DNA from: JARRQJ01 sp963761035 | Lineage (GTDB): Bacteria; Pseudomonadota; Gammaproteobacteria; DRLM01 | Assembly (NCBI GenBank): GCA_963761035.1 | Contig: CAVXFH010000002.1 | Location: 620,001 to 684,000 of the forward strand | Direction: 5' to 3' | DNA: 64,000 nt | Shown here: piece after piece, positions 17,849 to 26,022 of the stretch | How positions within the stretch are numbered: position 1 is the first letter of the stretch | How the letters are laid out: every line of letters begins with the position of its first letter | The notes under the pieces: generated by a model | Seen by the model: only the letters and a program-made list of their open reading frames with translations | The model's database searches: none | Told to the model about the DNA's origin: nothing | Made by a program: the position numbers and the translations under genes

Positions 17849-19659
17849 TGGCCGGACGCTGGCTGCTCCTGGGCGGCTTGGCGCTGCTCTTGATAGCGGG
17901 CGCACTGTGGTTGCCCGGACCTTCCCATTACGAATCGCCGCCGCAGATAACGGCGGCGCCGCCGGACACCTCCCCTATCCTACTGCGCTGGCGCGTCGGA
18001 ACCTCGCAACAATATCGGGTGCAGACAGACTCCTCCATGCAGATGAACGCGGCCGTTTCGACGCAATCCATGCGCGTGCGTATGCGCTGTATCCTGGAGC
18101 TGATGACGCTGGAGGCCGGCACCGATGAGGCCCTGGTCGGGATGCGGCTGTCATCCGTCGAGTTGCGGATCGGCGGCAATACCGACCCGGAGACCAACCA
18201 GGCGCTGGCCGTTCCCTTCCGGGTTCGCTTTACCTCGGCCGGGATGCCTAAGACCTTCGAGTTTCCGGCCGGCGTGACCGCGCAGAATCGCAGCATCCTG
18301 GAAAACCTGGTGCGAATGTTCCAGGTGACAATGGACAAAGGCGATGTCTGGGTGGCGCGGGAAGCTAACGCCTCGGGCAGTTATGAGGCCGCCTACAAGC
18401 GCATGAGCCCCACGCAGGTGGAAAAGATCAAGCGGCACTTTAGCGCTTTGCCGTCCGCATCCTTGCTTGCCGGGGCCGAGATCGCTTCGACGGAAGCGTT
18501 TCGACTCGATCCCCAGCGCGATTGGCTCGCCGCGATGACCGTGGACGAGACGCTGCGCAGCAAAGGACAGGGCGGCCCGGGCATAAAAATTACCAATCAT
18601 GCGATGCTTGAACTGCAGTCCGTGGCCCATGCCGCCGCGACTGCCGATACCTGGCGCTTTGCGGCCGCGGCGCCGCCGCCCGTTACAGCGTCGCTAAAGT
18701 CTTCGACGCCCAACATCTCGGCGGATGAAGCGCGCCGGCGAATCCAGGACGCAGTGACCGCGCTGAACGCCGCTACTGAAGGACGCCTCACCTGGGTCCA
18801 TAGCCTGCGCGATCTCCTGCGCGTCAACGATGCGATGCCCGCCGTATTGCTGGAGGCGTTGAAGACGCAGCAGCTCAGCGACCGGACCCGCGCCGATCTG
18901 TACCTGGCGTTCCAGCTGGCCGGCACCAAGAGCGCGCAGGCCGCGCTGGTATCGGTGATCGCGGATAGCACTTGGTCAACGCGGGATGACCTGCGAGCCA
19001 TCGTCGCGCTGGGCGGTGTACAACGCCCTGGCCCCGAGACCCTGACTGCGCTGTGGGACAAGGCGCAGAGTATGCAATCAAGCGATGAAGGTGAGAGGCT
19101 CGCGAGCGCCGCGACATACGCCCTGGGTAACCTGGGCAATGCCATGAAAACGGCAAATGACCCGGACTATTCTTCGCTGCGCGCAAATCTGCTAAGCAAT
19201 GCGTTGAGCGGTGCCAATACCGGGCAGCGCACCAATTTCGTCTACGCCGTGGGCAACACGCGCGACGCCTCTATGGCGAGAGAGATCGTTCCGCTCCTGG
19301 ACGATTCACAGCCTGCGATCCGCCGCGCCGCGGCCCTGTCGCTGGAGATGTTGGGAACGGATTCCGTCGCCGGCGAACTGATGTCGCACTTGAAGCAGGA
19401 ATCCAGCAGCGCGGTGCGTGGCGCGATTGCGGAGGCCCTGGTGAGCTGGTCGGCGCCCACCTCCACCGACATGGCGTCGATCAGGAACTCGATTCGCACG
19501 GAGCCCGACGAAAACACCCGCTTCAATATGGCGCGCATTCTGGGCGAGAATCTGGCGACATTTCCGGAGAACAGGCCGGCCCTGCTGAATCTTCTGCGCA
19601 CCGAACAATCGAAGCGCATCCGCCAAACCATTGCAAATACGCTCGCCGCGCCCAGGTAG
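17848..19659 (+). CDS. Exported helical-repeat protein resembling the vitellogenin/lipid transfer N-terminal region
   Basis: 603 residues. An uncleaved or cleaved hydrophobic N-terminus (RWLLLGGLALLLIAGALWLP) is followed by a beta-rich stretch (WRVGTSQQYRVQTDSSMQMN). A helical region after residue 290 includes LYLAFQLAGTKSAQAALVSV, ASAATYALGNLGNAMKTAND and FVYAVGNTRDASMAREIVPL. The pattern of AGT..A, ALG/AVGN and IRRAAALSLEML at matching spacing resembles the large lipid transfer protein (vitellogenin, apolipoprotein B, MTP) helical domain; ordinary HEAT repeats are the alternative. Coupled to the CARDB lipoprotein by a TGATG overlap. A role in lipid or hydrophobic cargo binding in the periplasm is an inference only. 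Confidence 0.6.
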   Translation: MAGRWLLLGGLALLLIAGALWLPGPSHYESPPQITAAPPDTSPILLRWRVGTSQQYRVQTDSSMQMNAAVSTQSMRVRMRCILELMTLEAGTDEALVGMRLSSVELRIGGNTDPETNQALAVPFRVRFTSAGMPKTFEFPAGVTAQNRSILENLVRMFQVTMDKGDVWVAREANASGSYEAAYKRMSPTQVEKIKRHFSALPSASLLAGAEIASTEAFRLDPQRDWLAAMTVDETLRSKGQGGPGIKITNHAMLELQSVAHAAATADTWRFAAAAPPPVTASLKSSTPNISADEARRRIQDAVTALNAATEGRLTWVHSLRDLLRVNDAMPAVLLEALKTQQLSDRTRADLYLAFQLAGTKSAQAALVSVIADSTWSTRDDLRAIVALGGVQRPGPETLTALWDKAQSMQSSDEGERLASAATYALGNLGNAMKTANDPDYSSLRANLLSNALSGANTGQRTNFVYAVGNTRDASMAREIVPLLDDSQPAIRRAAALSLEMLGTDSVAGELMSHLKQESSSAVRGAIAEALVSWSAPTSTDMASIRNSIRTEPDENTRFNMARILGENLATFPENRPALLNLLRTEQSKRIRQTIANTLAAPR

Positions 19660-19841
19660 ATGCAAGAAAAGACGTGAGTCAAAACAGGTAGTGCATCGTG
19701 CGCGTGGAGGCGCACAAACCGCTGCTATCGGACCAAAACGGGCTCCCGGGATTGCGATGCCTTATTGGCTAGGGCACTATACGGTGGTGAGAAGAGATTT
19801 CCGCGGTTTTGTCGGCGCGATAATCAGCGGTAAGGATGGTC

Positions 19842-20120
19842 GTGAGCCATAAACACCTGAACCTGCTAAATACGATATTTCAGAATCCCCTCAGTAATAA
19901 CATCCACTGGCGGGAGGTTGAGTCGATTCTGCACCACCTCGGGGCCACGGTTAAGCCCACTCATGGAGCCCGCTTCCACGTTGTACTGAACCAGACGGAG
20001 TGCTTCCTGCACCATCCTCACCATGGTAACGTCTGCGATCAGCATACGATCAAGCTCCTACGGGAGTTTCTGACTCGCGCCGGCGTCACTCCGTCTAGCT
20101 ACAAGGATGGGAAAAACTGA
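19842..20120 (+). CDS. HicA-family toxin-like protein, no HicB beside it
   Basis: About 92 residues. The frame reads SHKHLNLLNTIFQNPLSNNI, WREVESILHHLGATVKPTHG and RFHVVLNQTECFLHHPHHGN. This follows the pattern of the HicA-like mRNA interferase family (dsRNA-binding fold; core W..ie.lL..lGa...... GSr..f.lng....fHrPHp). A GTG at 19842 is preferred because AAGGA lies five bases upstream; ATG 19836 has no spacing. These toxins are normally followed by hicB, but the downstream 500 bases contain no antitoxin-like frame. It may be an orphan, inactive copy or controlled from elsewhere. Confidence 0.65.
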   Translation: MSHKHLNLLNTIFQNPLSNNIHWREVESILHHLGATVKPTHGARFHVVLNQTECFLHHPHHGNVCDQHTIKLLREFLTRAGVTPSSYKDGKN

Positions 20121-20178
20121 TAGCGTATAGAAACGCGTCCGTGCGCTGACGGGACTGCTCGTTTATTTTGGGGATCTA

Positions 20179-20197
20179 CCGGATCAAGGCGAGCCGC
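20179..20197 (+). repeat. 19 bp direct repeat, left copy
   Basis: CCGGATCAAGGCGAGCCGC, identical to 21027-21045. The two copies flank the Rossmann-fold gene at 20627-21004, 848 bp apart start to start. Could mark a past insertion or a small mobile cassette. Confidence 0.5.
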
Positions 20198-20522
20198 TTG
20201 GATCAGCGCCGATGGCGGTTGGGACGTTCATGTGACTCCTCACCGCCAGTGCCGGACTTTCACCCCTATTGAACTCAGTGCCGGCTTTTACCGAATGGAC
20301 CTGAGTGCGCACCATCCGCTCCTATTTAAAGCAATCGATGGATGGCTGCCCTACAGATCCGGAATGTATTATCCGATAACAATTTTGCCGTTGCGAATTG
20401 CTTGGCTAGAGCGGCCGTGATGGACTGAAAGTCGGAGTAATCTGTCGCCAAAAACAGCGGGAATCGAAGCTTGGTTACATGATACTGATGCAGTTTCTTA
20501 AAGAATAGTCTATTGTTTAGCG

Positions 20523-20549
20523 GAAAAAAAACGGCGGCGTGAACGCCGC
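20523..20549 (-). terminator. Rho-independent terminator-like hairpin on the minus strand
   Basis: On the minus strand GCGGCG, loop TTCA, CGCCGC is followed by CGT and a run of eight T. Stem is perfect over six pairs. No minus-strand gene ends just before it: the nearest, at 21130-21495, ends about 580 bases away, so it may close an unrecognised minus transcript. Confidence 0.5.
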
Positions 20550-20626
20550 GTCTTGGAAGATGAAAACCGAAGAGGCGCTCGGAATTCTCAAAAACGCGAT
20601 GATATTATCTTAAAGGAGAAAGAATC

Positions 20627-21004
20627 ATGACCAAACAGAACGTCGCCATTATAGGTCTAGGAAGGATCGGATCCGCATTTCTGAGCCGAATGCTGGTCAA
20701 GCTGGGAGAAGGGATCAATCTCGTCTGTGCGGCGGAAAAGAAGGACACGCCGGGAAAAGCCGCGGCCATCGCGGCGGGCATAAAGATGGTAAACCTCGAT
20801 GATATTGTCGCGTCGGGCGATAAAATAGACGTGATTTTTGAACTGACCGGTCTGCCGGGCGTGCGTAAGGAGCTAAGGGAAAAGCTGACCGCCGCAAACA
20901 ACCGGCACACGGTGATCGCATCAGAATCCATCGTTCGCGTGATCTGGTCCTTGATCGGCGATGGTGAATTACCCGTTATTGATGGAAGAAAAACCGGGTA
21001 TTAA
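20627..21004 (+). CDS. Small NAD(P)-binding Rossmann-fold protein
   Basis: 125 residues. Starts with the dinucleotide-binding motif VAIIGLGRIGSAFLSRML (GxGxxG) and continues with an Asp/Glu-poor second strand (NLVCAAEKKDTPGKAAAI) and DKIDVIFELTGLPGVRKELR. It resembles the N-terminal half of homoserine or aspartate dehydrogenase-like oxidoreductases but lacks a catalytic domain. It may be a redox sensor or a stand-alone cofactor-binding protein. AGGAGAAAGAATC gives a good ribosome site. The gene is flanked by 19 bp direct repeats. Confidence 0.65.
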   Translation: MTKQNVAIIGLGRIGSAFLSRMLVKLGEGINLVCAAEKKDTPGKAAAIAAGIKMVNLDDIVASGDKIDVIFELTGLPGVRKELREKLTAANNRHTVIASESIVRVIWSLIGDGELPVIDGRKTGY

Positions 21005-21026
21005 GCCAGCCATTACGCAACATGCG

Positions 21027-21045
21027 CCGGATCAAGGCGAGCCGC
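21027..21045 (+). repeat. 19 bp direct repeat, right copy
   Basis: CCGGATCAAGGCGAGCCGC, identical to 20179-20197, lying 22 bases after the stop of the Rossmann-fold gene. Confidence 0.5.
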
Positions 21046-21070
21046 GAGATGAAACTCGCCTCAAAACGCG

Positions 21071-21102
21071 CGTTAGCCGTCCGCCGTTGAGGACGGCTAA
21101 CG
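21071..21102. terminator. Strong hairpin between convergent genes
   Basis: CGTTAGCCGTCC, loop GCCGTTGA, GGACGGCTAACG: a perfect 12 bp stem. It lies between the ends of the Rossmann gene (plus) and the SnoaL-like gene (minus), where a bidirectional terminator is expected, although no clear T run follows on either strand. Confidence 0.5.
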
Positions 21103-21129
21103 TGTGATTGGCGGAAATGCGTTCCGAGG

Positions 21130-21495
21130 CTATATTTCCTGGAGATCATAATGCGCGTACGCCCTGGCGACCTTACGGTCGCGGCCGAAATGGAACACCT
21201 CGGCCGACAAACCTCGCGACCCTTTGTAGTAAAGAGCGATGCTGTTAACCCCTATCAAGGTAGTAAGCAGCTCAAATCGCAGATCAGGAATCAGCTGCAG
21301 CGCCTTCATCCAGTAAGCGCCCACCGCGTCCTTGCCCTTGAGTGTGCCTGAGGGTTCACGCGCGATTTGGATAATTAGCGGAGATGTCATCTCGAACTGC
21401 TCCGAATAGTGCGACAGAATGCGATCGATATCATGACTGTTCCATGAGTCAATCCATTCCCTCGCGAATTGATCAGCGAATATCTTGTCAATCAT
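21130..21495 (-). CDS. SnoaL-like / nuclear transport factor 2 fold protein
   Basis: 121 residues. Pattern FAREWIDSWNSHDIDRILSH then YSEQFEMTSPLI, LKGKDAVGAYWMKALQLIPD and a final HYDLQEI is typical of the NTF2/SnoaL cone fold used by small isomerases, hydrolases and ligand-binding proteins. Reaction unknown. ATG at 21495 with GGAGGG upstream. Stands alone, convergent with the Rossmann gene. Confidence 0.7.
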   Translation of the reverse strand: MIDKIFADQFAREWIDSWNSHDIDRILSHYSEQFEMTSPLIIQIAREPSGTLKGKDAVGAYWMKALQLIPDLRFELLTTLIGVNSIALYYKGSRGLSAEVFHFGRDRKVARAYAHYDLQEI

Positions 21496-21713
21496 TTTCC
21501 GCCCTCCCTACTCCTAATGGTTCTGCTCTCATACAGACAATTCAGGTAACATTTATCCGCCTATCCGTTAATCAGTTTATTGCCATACCTAATCTAACAG
21601 TGATGTGATAATGCCGATCTTATGAGGTTACGAATTCTGCAAAAATATTTCTCCGCGCATATCGAGGCATCAAAAGCGACGTTGGATATATACGCGACAA
21701 ACCACTTCGCATG

Positions 21714-22022
21714 CTAGCGCATCTCAGGCGGTATATTCCTGATGGCCGCTGCGAATTTGGCGTGGGCGGCAGGATCGACCGGCCGGTGTTTAATCTTGGT
21801 GCTGGCAGGATCCTTGCCTAAGAAGTTGCCGCCCTTCCAGTTCTTCGCCGGCCTGATAGGCCGGGGAACAAAACCACCGCCGCAATTCGGACAAACGTTG
21901 TCCAATATCTCATCGACGCACGTCGTGCAAAATGTGCACTCATAGGTACAGATGCGCGCCTCCGGTGAGTCGGGCGGCAATACTTTATTGCAGTTTTCGC
22001 ACGTAGGTCTGAGTTCGAGCAT
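21714..22022 (-). CDS. DUF1272 zinc-ribbon-like protein
   Basis: 102 residues from ATG 22022 (GAGGAAGCG before it; a TTG at 22037 would add five residues). Family hallmarks: MLELRPTCENCNKVLPPDS, ARICTYECTFCTTCVDE and VCPNCGGGFVPRP. Seven or more Cys suggest two zinc sites. Biochemical role unknown. It lies immediately behind the broken GFA gene on the same strand, and the two are often found as neighbours in proteobacteria by my recollection. Confidence 0.8.
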   Translation of the reverse strand: MLELRPTCENCNKVLPPDSPEARICTYECTFCTTCVDEILDNVCPNCGGGFVPRPIRPAKNWKGGNFLGKDPASTKIKHRPVDPAAHAKFAAAIRNIPPEMR

Positions 22023-22089
22023 CGCTTCCTCTCCCAATCAGTCAACAGTGCCAAGTAAACGCCAGCGATAATGTACTGTAAATCGTCGC

Positions 22090-22527
22090 CACACTCTTCC
22101 ACCACGCTGACGGCAGAACCGCCCATTCCCTTTGGGAGGTCCTTCATCTTCGACGACCCGTCCTTGATACGCAACTTTGTCTCTTGAGAGTTGACATGTC
22201 CACCGGCGCGGTAGAAGAAATCCGGAATTGCCGCCGTGTGTACATCGATAAGTCCCCGATGAGGATGATCGGGGAACAGATTCCATCCACAGCTTTTGTA
22301 CCATTTGAGTAAACTGCGGAGAGTCCTATTGCAGGCGCCAATATTATCCGCTCCCCGCGTAATCCGCACCGCATCGGGCTTCCATAACGTGAAGGCATTG
22401 ACGGGCCCGCCGACCAGCGGCGGCGCGGCTCGCGATGGCAATAACCCATCGCGGCCGGACCGCCGTTGACTGTGAACTGAACCGCGCCGCAAAAGAAGCT
22501 GCCTTCGTATTCTCTTCCGTTACGCAT
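22090..22527 (-). pseudogene. GFA-family (glutathione-dependent formaldehyde-activating-like) protein, degenerate
   Basis: ATG 22527 with GGAGGT upstream. First part: REYEGSFFCGAVQFTVNGGP then AAMGYCHREPRRRWSAGP. The frame shifts by one base near 22403 and continues as VNAFTLWKPDAVRITRGADN, and KDLPKGMGGSAVSVVEE. The family needs zinc-binding Cys in a CHCxxC motif and a WCxxCG motif. Here these read CHREPR and WYKSCGW, so at least three Cys are lost besides the frameshift. That combination supports real decay. The original stop codon is not recognisable; the end given is approximate. Confidence 0.7.
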
Positions 22528-22598
22528 GACACCTCCTTGGCGGCCGGTACTCGTATCACCGGTATAGGCCAACCCGGCGGATTGTTGTATGGATAAAC

Positions 22599-23456
22599 TT
22601 ACCGCTTCCGAACTATCACGACTTCGAGGTACTCGGACGGCACCACCAATGAAGCCGGCCCTGCGATATTGCATTTGTCGAGTAGCGCCGTAATATCCTT
22701 CGCCAAAGCGGCTTGCCCGGCGGGATCCAGCGCCGCGAACGCCTTGTGAATCGGCCCGTAAAAATCACTGAATATCTGTATCCAATGCGCCGCGGAGCGA
22801 TAGCGGAAATTGAAATGCTTGCGCGACGTGCGGATGTCCGCCGCTTCGGTGCCGAACAGTTCGACGATGTGCGGCTCGGTTCCCCACAGGGCGGGCGATT
22901 TCAATCCGCCCGGCGGGGGAATATAGGCGCCGACGAGTTTGAACAGCTGGCCGATAAAGCCCTCGGGCGTCCAGTTCGCCAGTCCAATACGGCCGCCGTC
23001 GCGCACCACACGCAACATCTCGCCCGCGGGCCGCGTGTGATCCGGGGTGAACATCGCGCCAAAGGTGGACAGAGCCACATCGAAGTAGCCATCGGGGAAC
23101 GGCAGGTCTTCGGCGTCGGCGACCCGGAAGTCCACCTCCAATCCCTCGGCGGCGGCGCGGGTTCGACCGTTGTCGAGCAGGTCCGGCACGTAATCGGTCG
23201 ACGTGACGTCGGCGAAACGGCGCGCGGCGGCGAGCGTGGCGTTGCCATTGCCCGCCGCGACATCGAGCACGCGCTCGTCGGCGCGGATATCAACGGCCTC
23301 GGCCAGAGACTCGCCAACGATCTGCAGCGTAACCCCAAGGACGGCGTAATCGCCGCTGGTCCAGGTCGCCTGCTGGCGTTGCTTGATGCTTACAAGGTCC
23401 GGCGAGGAAACGGGCGTTTCTTGCTTCGACAGCGTAGATTTAGCGAGGCTAGTCAT
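22599..23456 (-). CDS. Class I SAM-dependent methyltransferase
   Basis: 285 residues. The SAM-binding motif I reads RVLDVAAGNGNATLAAARR. It is followed by STDYVPDLL (acidic residue for ribose), VADAEDLPFPDGYFDVALST and LRVVRDGGRIGLANWTPEGF. This is the UbiE-like methyltransferase layout; the substrate is unknown. ATG 23456 with AAGGAGAAAG upstream. Divergent from an AraC regulator at 23641 with a 16 bp palindrome between them, so it is probably the target of that regulator. Confidence 0.85.
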   Translation of the reverse strand: MTSLAKSTLSKQETPVSSPDLVSIKQRQQATWTSGDYAVLGVTLQIVGESLAEAVDIRADERVLDVAAGNGNATLAAARRFADVTSTDYVPDLLDNGRTRAAAEGLEVDFRVADAEDLPFPDGYFDVALSTFGAMFTPDHTRPAGEMLRVVRDGGRIGLANWTPEGFIGQLFKLVGAYIPPPGGLKSPALWGTEPHIVELFGTEAADIRTSRKHFNFRYRSAAHWIQIFSDFYGPIHKAFAALDPAGQAALAKDITALLDKCNIAGPASLVVPSEYLEVVIVRKR

Positions 23457-23492
23457 GTTTCTTTCTCCTTACAAAGGGTGGAAGACAAATCA

Positions 23493-23508
23493 GTTCACGC
23501 TCGTGAAC
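23493..23508. promoter_or_regulatory. 16 bp palindrome in the divergent promoter region
   Basis: GTTCACGCTCGTGAAC: seven complementary pairs around two bases. A further GTTCAC occurs at 23557. TTGACA at 23536 is a candidate -35 for araC-type gene. The placement between methyltransferase and regulator genes suggests an operator. Confidence 0.45.
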
Positions 23509-23640
23509 GGCAACGAGTATTCGCTACGGGCGCGCTTGACACTTGACCTGGCGTCGTTCACATTTGTCCGCGCGTCCTGAGATATAACTGGACTTGATCG
23601 TTCATCCGCCGCGTTTGCCTATTCGTCCGGGAGCCTCCGA

Positions 23641-24645
23641 ATGATGACTGCCGACACCCTGTCCGATGTATTGCGCTCAGTGCGCCTGCGCGGCGCGGTG
23701 TTTTACGATCTGAGTTTCGGGCCGGATTGGGCGGCGGAGGCGCCGCCGGCCAAGGAGATCGCCGAGGCGGTAATCCCCGGTGCGGAGCATGTGATGGAAT
23801 ATCACGTGATCACCAAGGGCAGCGGCTGGGCGGCGATAGTCGGCGAGCCGCCGGTACGCCTGGAAACCGGCGACATCGTGATGTTTCCGCAAGGAGACCC
23901 GCACGTAATATCGAGCGCGCCGGGAATCCGGCCAACTCGCATTAGCGCGGAGTGGGTGCATACGACGCGCAACGACCCGAAACCTATTCCGGTCGTATTC
24001 CACACGCAAAATGAATTCTCAACTGTCTCTCCCGCGCCGGAGCTGCCAACCAACGTTGCTTGCGGCTTCCTCGGTTGTGACCTGCGGCCTTTTAATCCAT
24101 TGATCGCGGGACTGCCGCGCCTGCTGCATCTGCCCGCCGCCGGTGATGGCGCGTGGATAAGTCAAGTCATGCGGCAGGCGGTCAATGCATCGCGGGATAA
24201 TCGCCCCGGCGGCCAGGCGGTGCTCGAGCGCATTAGCGAGATGATGTTCGTCGATGCGTTGCGCCGTTATGTTGAACGGCTGCCGGAAGAAAGCGCGGGA
24301 TGGCTCGCGGGACTGCGCGATCGCAACGTGGGGCGCGCGCTCGCCCTGATTCATGAAAACCCGTCGCGCGCATGGACGATAGACATGCTGGCGGATGAAG
24401 TGGCGTTGTCGCGATCCGCCTTCTATGAACGATTCGTGAGGATCATCGGGCAGCCGCCGATGCAGTATCTCACGCAGTGGCGCATGCAAGTAGCCTCGAA
24501 TTTGCTGCGCCAAAGCCGCGCGCCGGTTGTATCAATAGCACTGGATGTCGGGTATGAATCCGAAGCCGCATTTACGCGCGCGTTCAAGCGCCTGGTAGGA
24601 ACGCCGCCTGGGACTTGGCGGCGACACCATGGGCAGCGGGATTGA
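23641..24645 (+). CDS. AraC-family transcriptional regulator with cupin sensor
   Basis: 334 residues. N-terminal cupin-type AraC-binding-like domain: YHVITKGSGWAAIVGEPPV then LETGDIVMFPQGDPHVISS. The C-terminal double helix-turn-helix covers about residues 228-330: WTIDMLADEVALSRSAFYER and APVVSIALDVGYESEAAFTR, ending with the usual FKRLVGTPPGTWRR. The ligand is unknown. Gene order opposite a methyltransferase implies local control. Two adjacent ATG codons at 23641 and 23644. Confidence 0.9.
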   Translation: MMTADTLSDVLRSVRLRGAVFYDLSFGPDWAAEAPPAKEIAEAVIPGAEHVMEYHVITKGSGWAAIVGEPPVRLETGDIVMFPQGDPHVISSAPGIRPTRISAEWVHTTRNDPKPIPVVFHTQNEFSTVSPAPELPTNVACGFLGCDLRPFNPLIAGLPRLLHLPAAGDGAWISQVMRQAVNASRDNRPGGQAVLERISEMMFVDALRRYVERLPEESAGWLAGLRDRNVGRALALIHENPSRAWTIDMLADEVALSRSAFYERFVRIIGQPPMQYLTQWRMQVASNLLRQSRAPVVSIALDVGYESEAAFTRAFKRLVGTPPGTWRRHHGQRD

Positions 24646-24765
24646 GCAGCCTGACCCGCCAGCAGACAAATTACGTCGGCAGTAAAAAAGAGCGGCAACC
24701 GGCTGCGATAATCGAGGCCGCGGTTTTCCGCAAAATCAGGCGGCGGTTCGGCTTAGCGTCATTCG

Positions 24766-25590
24766 CTAGTCAGCCGCCGGCAGCTTAATGGTATATTGCC
24801 CCGATTTTTCGTCGCGTAATACCATGAGCAGTTTGTGCTTCTCCGCATCCTCAACCAGTTCCTTGAATGAGCGGTAGCCGTAATAGGATTCAGTGAACCC
24901 CGGCTTGCGCCGCTGCATCGTCGTCTTAACCATCGAGCCCCAGATCTTTTCATCGGAACCGCGCTCGGCGATCAATGCCTCGACGGTCTCGACGATGAGA
25001 TCGAGCGCTTCGTGGCGTTTATCTTCCTCGCCCTTCTCTCCGCCGGGTTTGGCGATTCCCGCGGCGGGCTTGGCAGGCGCCTTCCTGGTAGCCCGTTTCT
25101 TTTTCGCCTCCTGCGCGCGCACCAGGTCGTCATAAAAGATGAACTCGTCGCAGTTGGCGCTCAACAGGTCGGATGTCGAGTCCTTCACGCCGATGCCTAT
25201 CACGAATTTGTCGTTCTCGCGCAGCTTGGAAACCAACGGCGAGAAATCCGAGTCGCCGCTGATGATCACGAAGGTATCGACGTGGGATTTTGTGTAGCAC
25301 AGGTCGAGCGCATCGACGACCATCCGGATGTCGGCGGAGTTCTTGCCCGACTGGCGCGTATGCGGGATTTCGATCAGCTCGAACGCGGCTTCGTGCATTG
25401 TCGCCTTGAAATCCTTGTAGCGCTCCCAGTCGCAATAGGCCTTCTTGACCACAATGCTGCCCTTGAGCAGCAGGCGCTCCAGAACCTTCCTGATGTCGAA
25501 CTGCGCGTAATTGGCGTCGCGCACGCCCAGCGCGATATTCTCGAAATCGCAGAATAGCGCCATGTTGGTAATCTCGGGTTGGTTTGCCAC
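24766..25590 (-). CDS. NYN-domain (LabA/DUF88-like) protein with OST-HTH/LOTUS-type tail
   Basis: 274 residues from a GTG at 25590 (GGAGAG four bases before; ATG 25563 is internal). The NYN/PIN-like nuclease fold shows MALFCDFENIALGVRD, KNSADIRMVVDALDLCYT and DTFVIISGDSDFSPLVSKLR with conserved acidic residues. A Lys/Ala-rich linker (about 165-190) leads to a C-terminal domain, KIWGSMVKTTMQRRKPGFTE then YYGYRSFKELVEDA, which matches LOTUS/OST-HTH. The combination suggests an RNA-binding ribonuclease. Monocistronic. Confidence 0.8.
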   Translation of the reverse strand: MANQPEITNMALFCDFENIALGVRDANYAQFDIRKVLERLLLKGSIVVKKAYCDWERYKDFKATMHEAAFELIEIPHTRQSGKNSADIRMVVDALDLCYTKSHVDTFVIISGDSDFSPLVSKLRENDKFVIGIGVKDSTSDLLSANCDEFIFYDDLVRAQEAKKKRATRKAPAKPAAGIAKPGGEKGEEDKRHEALDLIVETVEALIAERGSDEKIWGSMVKTTMQRRKPGFTESYYGYRSFKELVEDAEKHKLLMVLRDEKSGQYTIKLPAAD

Positions 25591-26022
25591 GTATCTCTCC
25601 TATGAATAAGGGCGTCGCGCAATGGCGTGAACATCTTGATCTCGACGGGTGTCCGGCGCGGATCGGTTCCGTAACCGCTTTCGCATGTATCGGATGCGCA
25701 GTGTCGACTCGTTGTTTATTGTCAGGCGCCACACCGGCGCCGAGGTTATTTTATTGCCTATAGACACCGGCTGGCTAATCGGCGTCCCCTTTGCCCGTTT
25801 TCACCGCTCCACCCTTCCCGCACCGCCGTCGCTTCGCGCAGGGTCCCGGCCACCCCCGGCAGGATGCCCTTCGCTATATGGACGGGCCGCACCTGCTCCC
25901 GCAAGCCGGGCAGCTTGTAGCGGAAAGCGATGGCGCCGCCCAGGCATCTCTTCGCGCACCAGGGTCTGAATGAACGACCCTTTTTTATTGACACCCGGAA
26001 TGACGAATCAACCAGATCCGCC
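25591..26022. other. Intergenic stretch without a recognised gene
   Basis: 431 bases. A minus-strand frame at 25758-25994 is open for 78 codons, with AFRYKLPGLREQVRPVHI and GILPGVAGTLREATAVREGW, which has an ordered look, but I recognise no family and no start site. Could be a gene remnant. Confidence 0.3.

Larger units (their letters stand above)
20121..20626. other. Intergenic stretch without a recognised gene
   Basis: Only a 62-codon frame at 20232-20420 is open; its product is Pro/Leu rich with no family pattern and I do not call it. The stretch holds one arm of a 19 bp direct repeat (20179-20197) and a minus-strand terminator-like hairpin (20523-20549). An AGGAGAAAGAATC ribosome site at 20613 belongs to the next gene. 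Confidence 0.4.

Noticed and set aside
20232..20420. 62-codon plus-strand frame between hicA-like and Rossmann genes, considered as HicB antitoxin
   Set aside because: No ribosome site and no resemblance to HicB (no partial RNase H fold pattern or HTH/RHH end).
25758..25994. 78-codon minus-strand frame with orderly look
   Set aside because: No recognised family, start or ribosome site; mentioned only as possible remnant in the intergenic entry.
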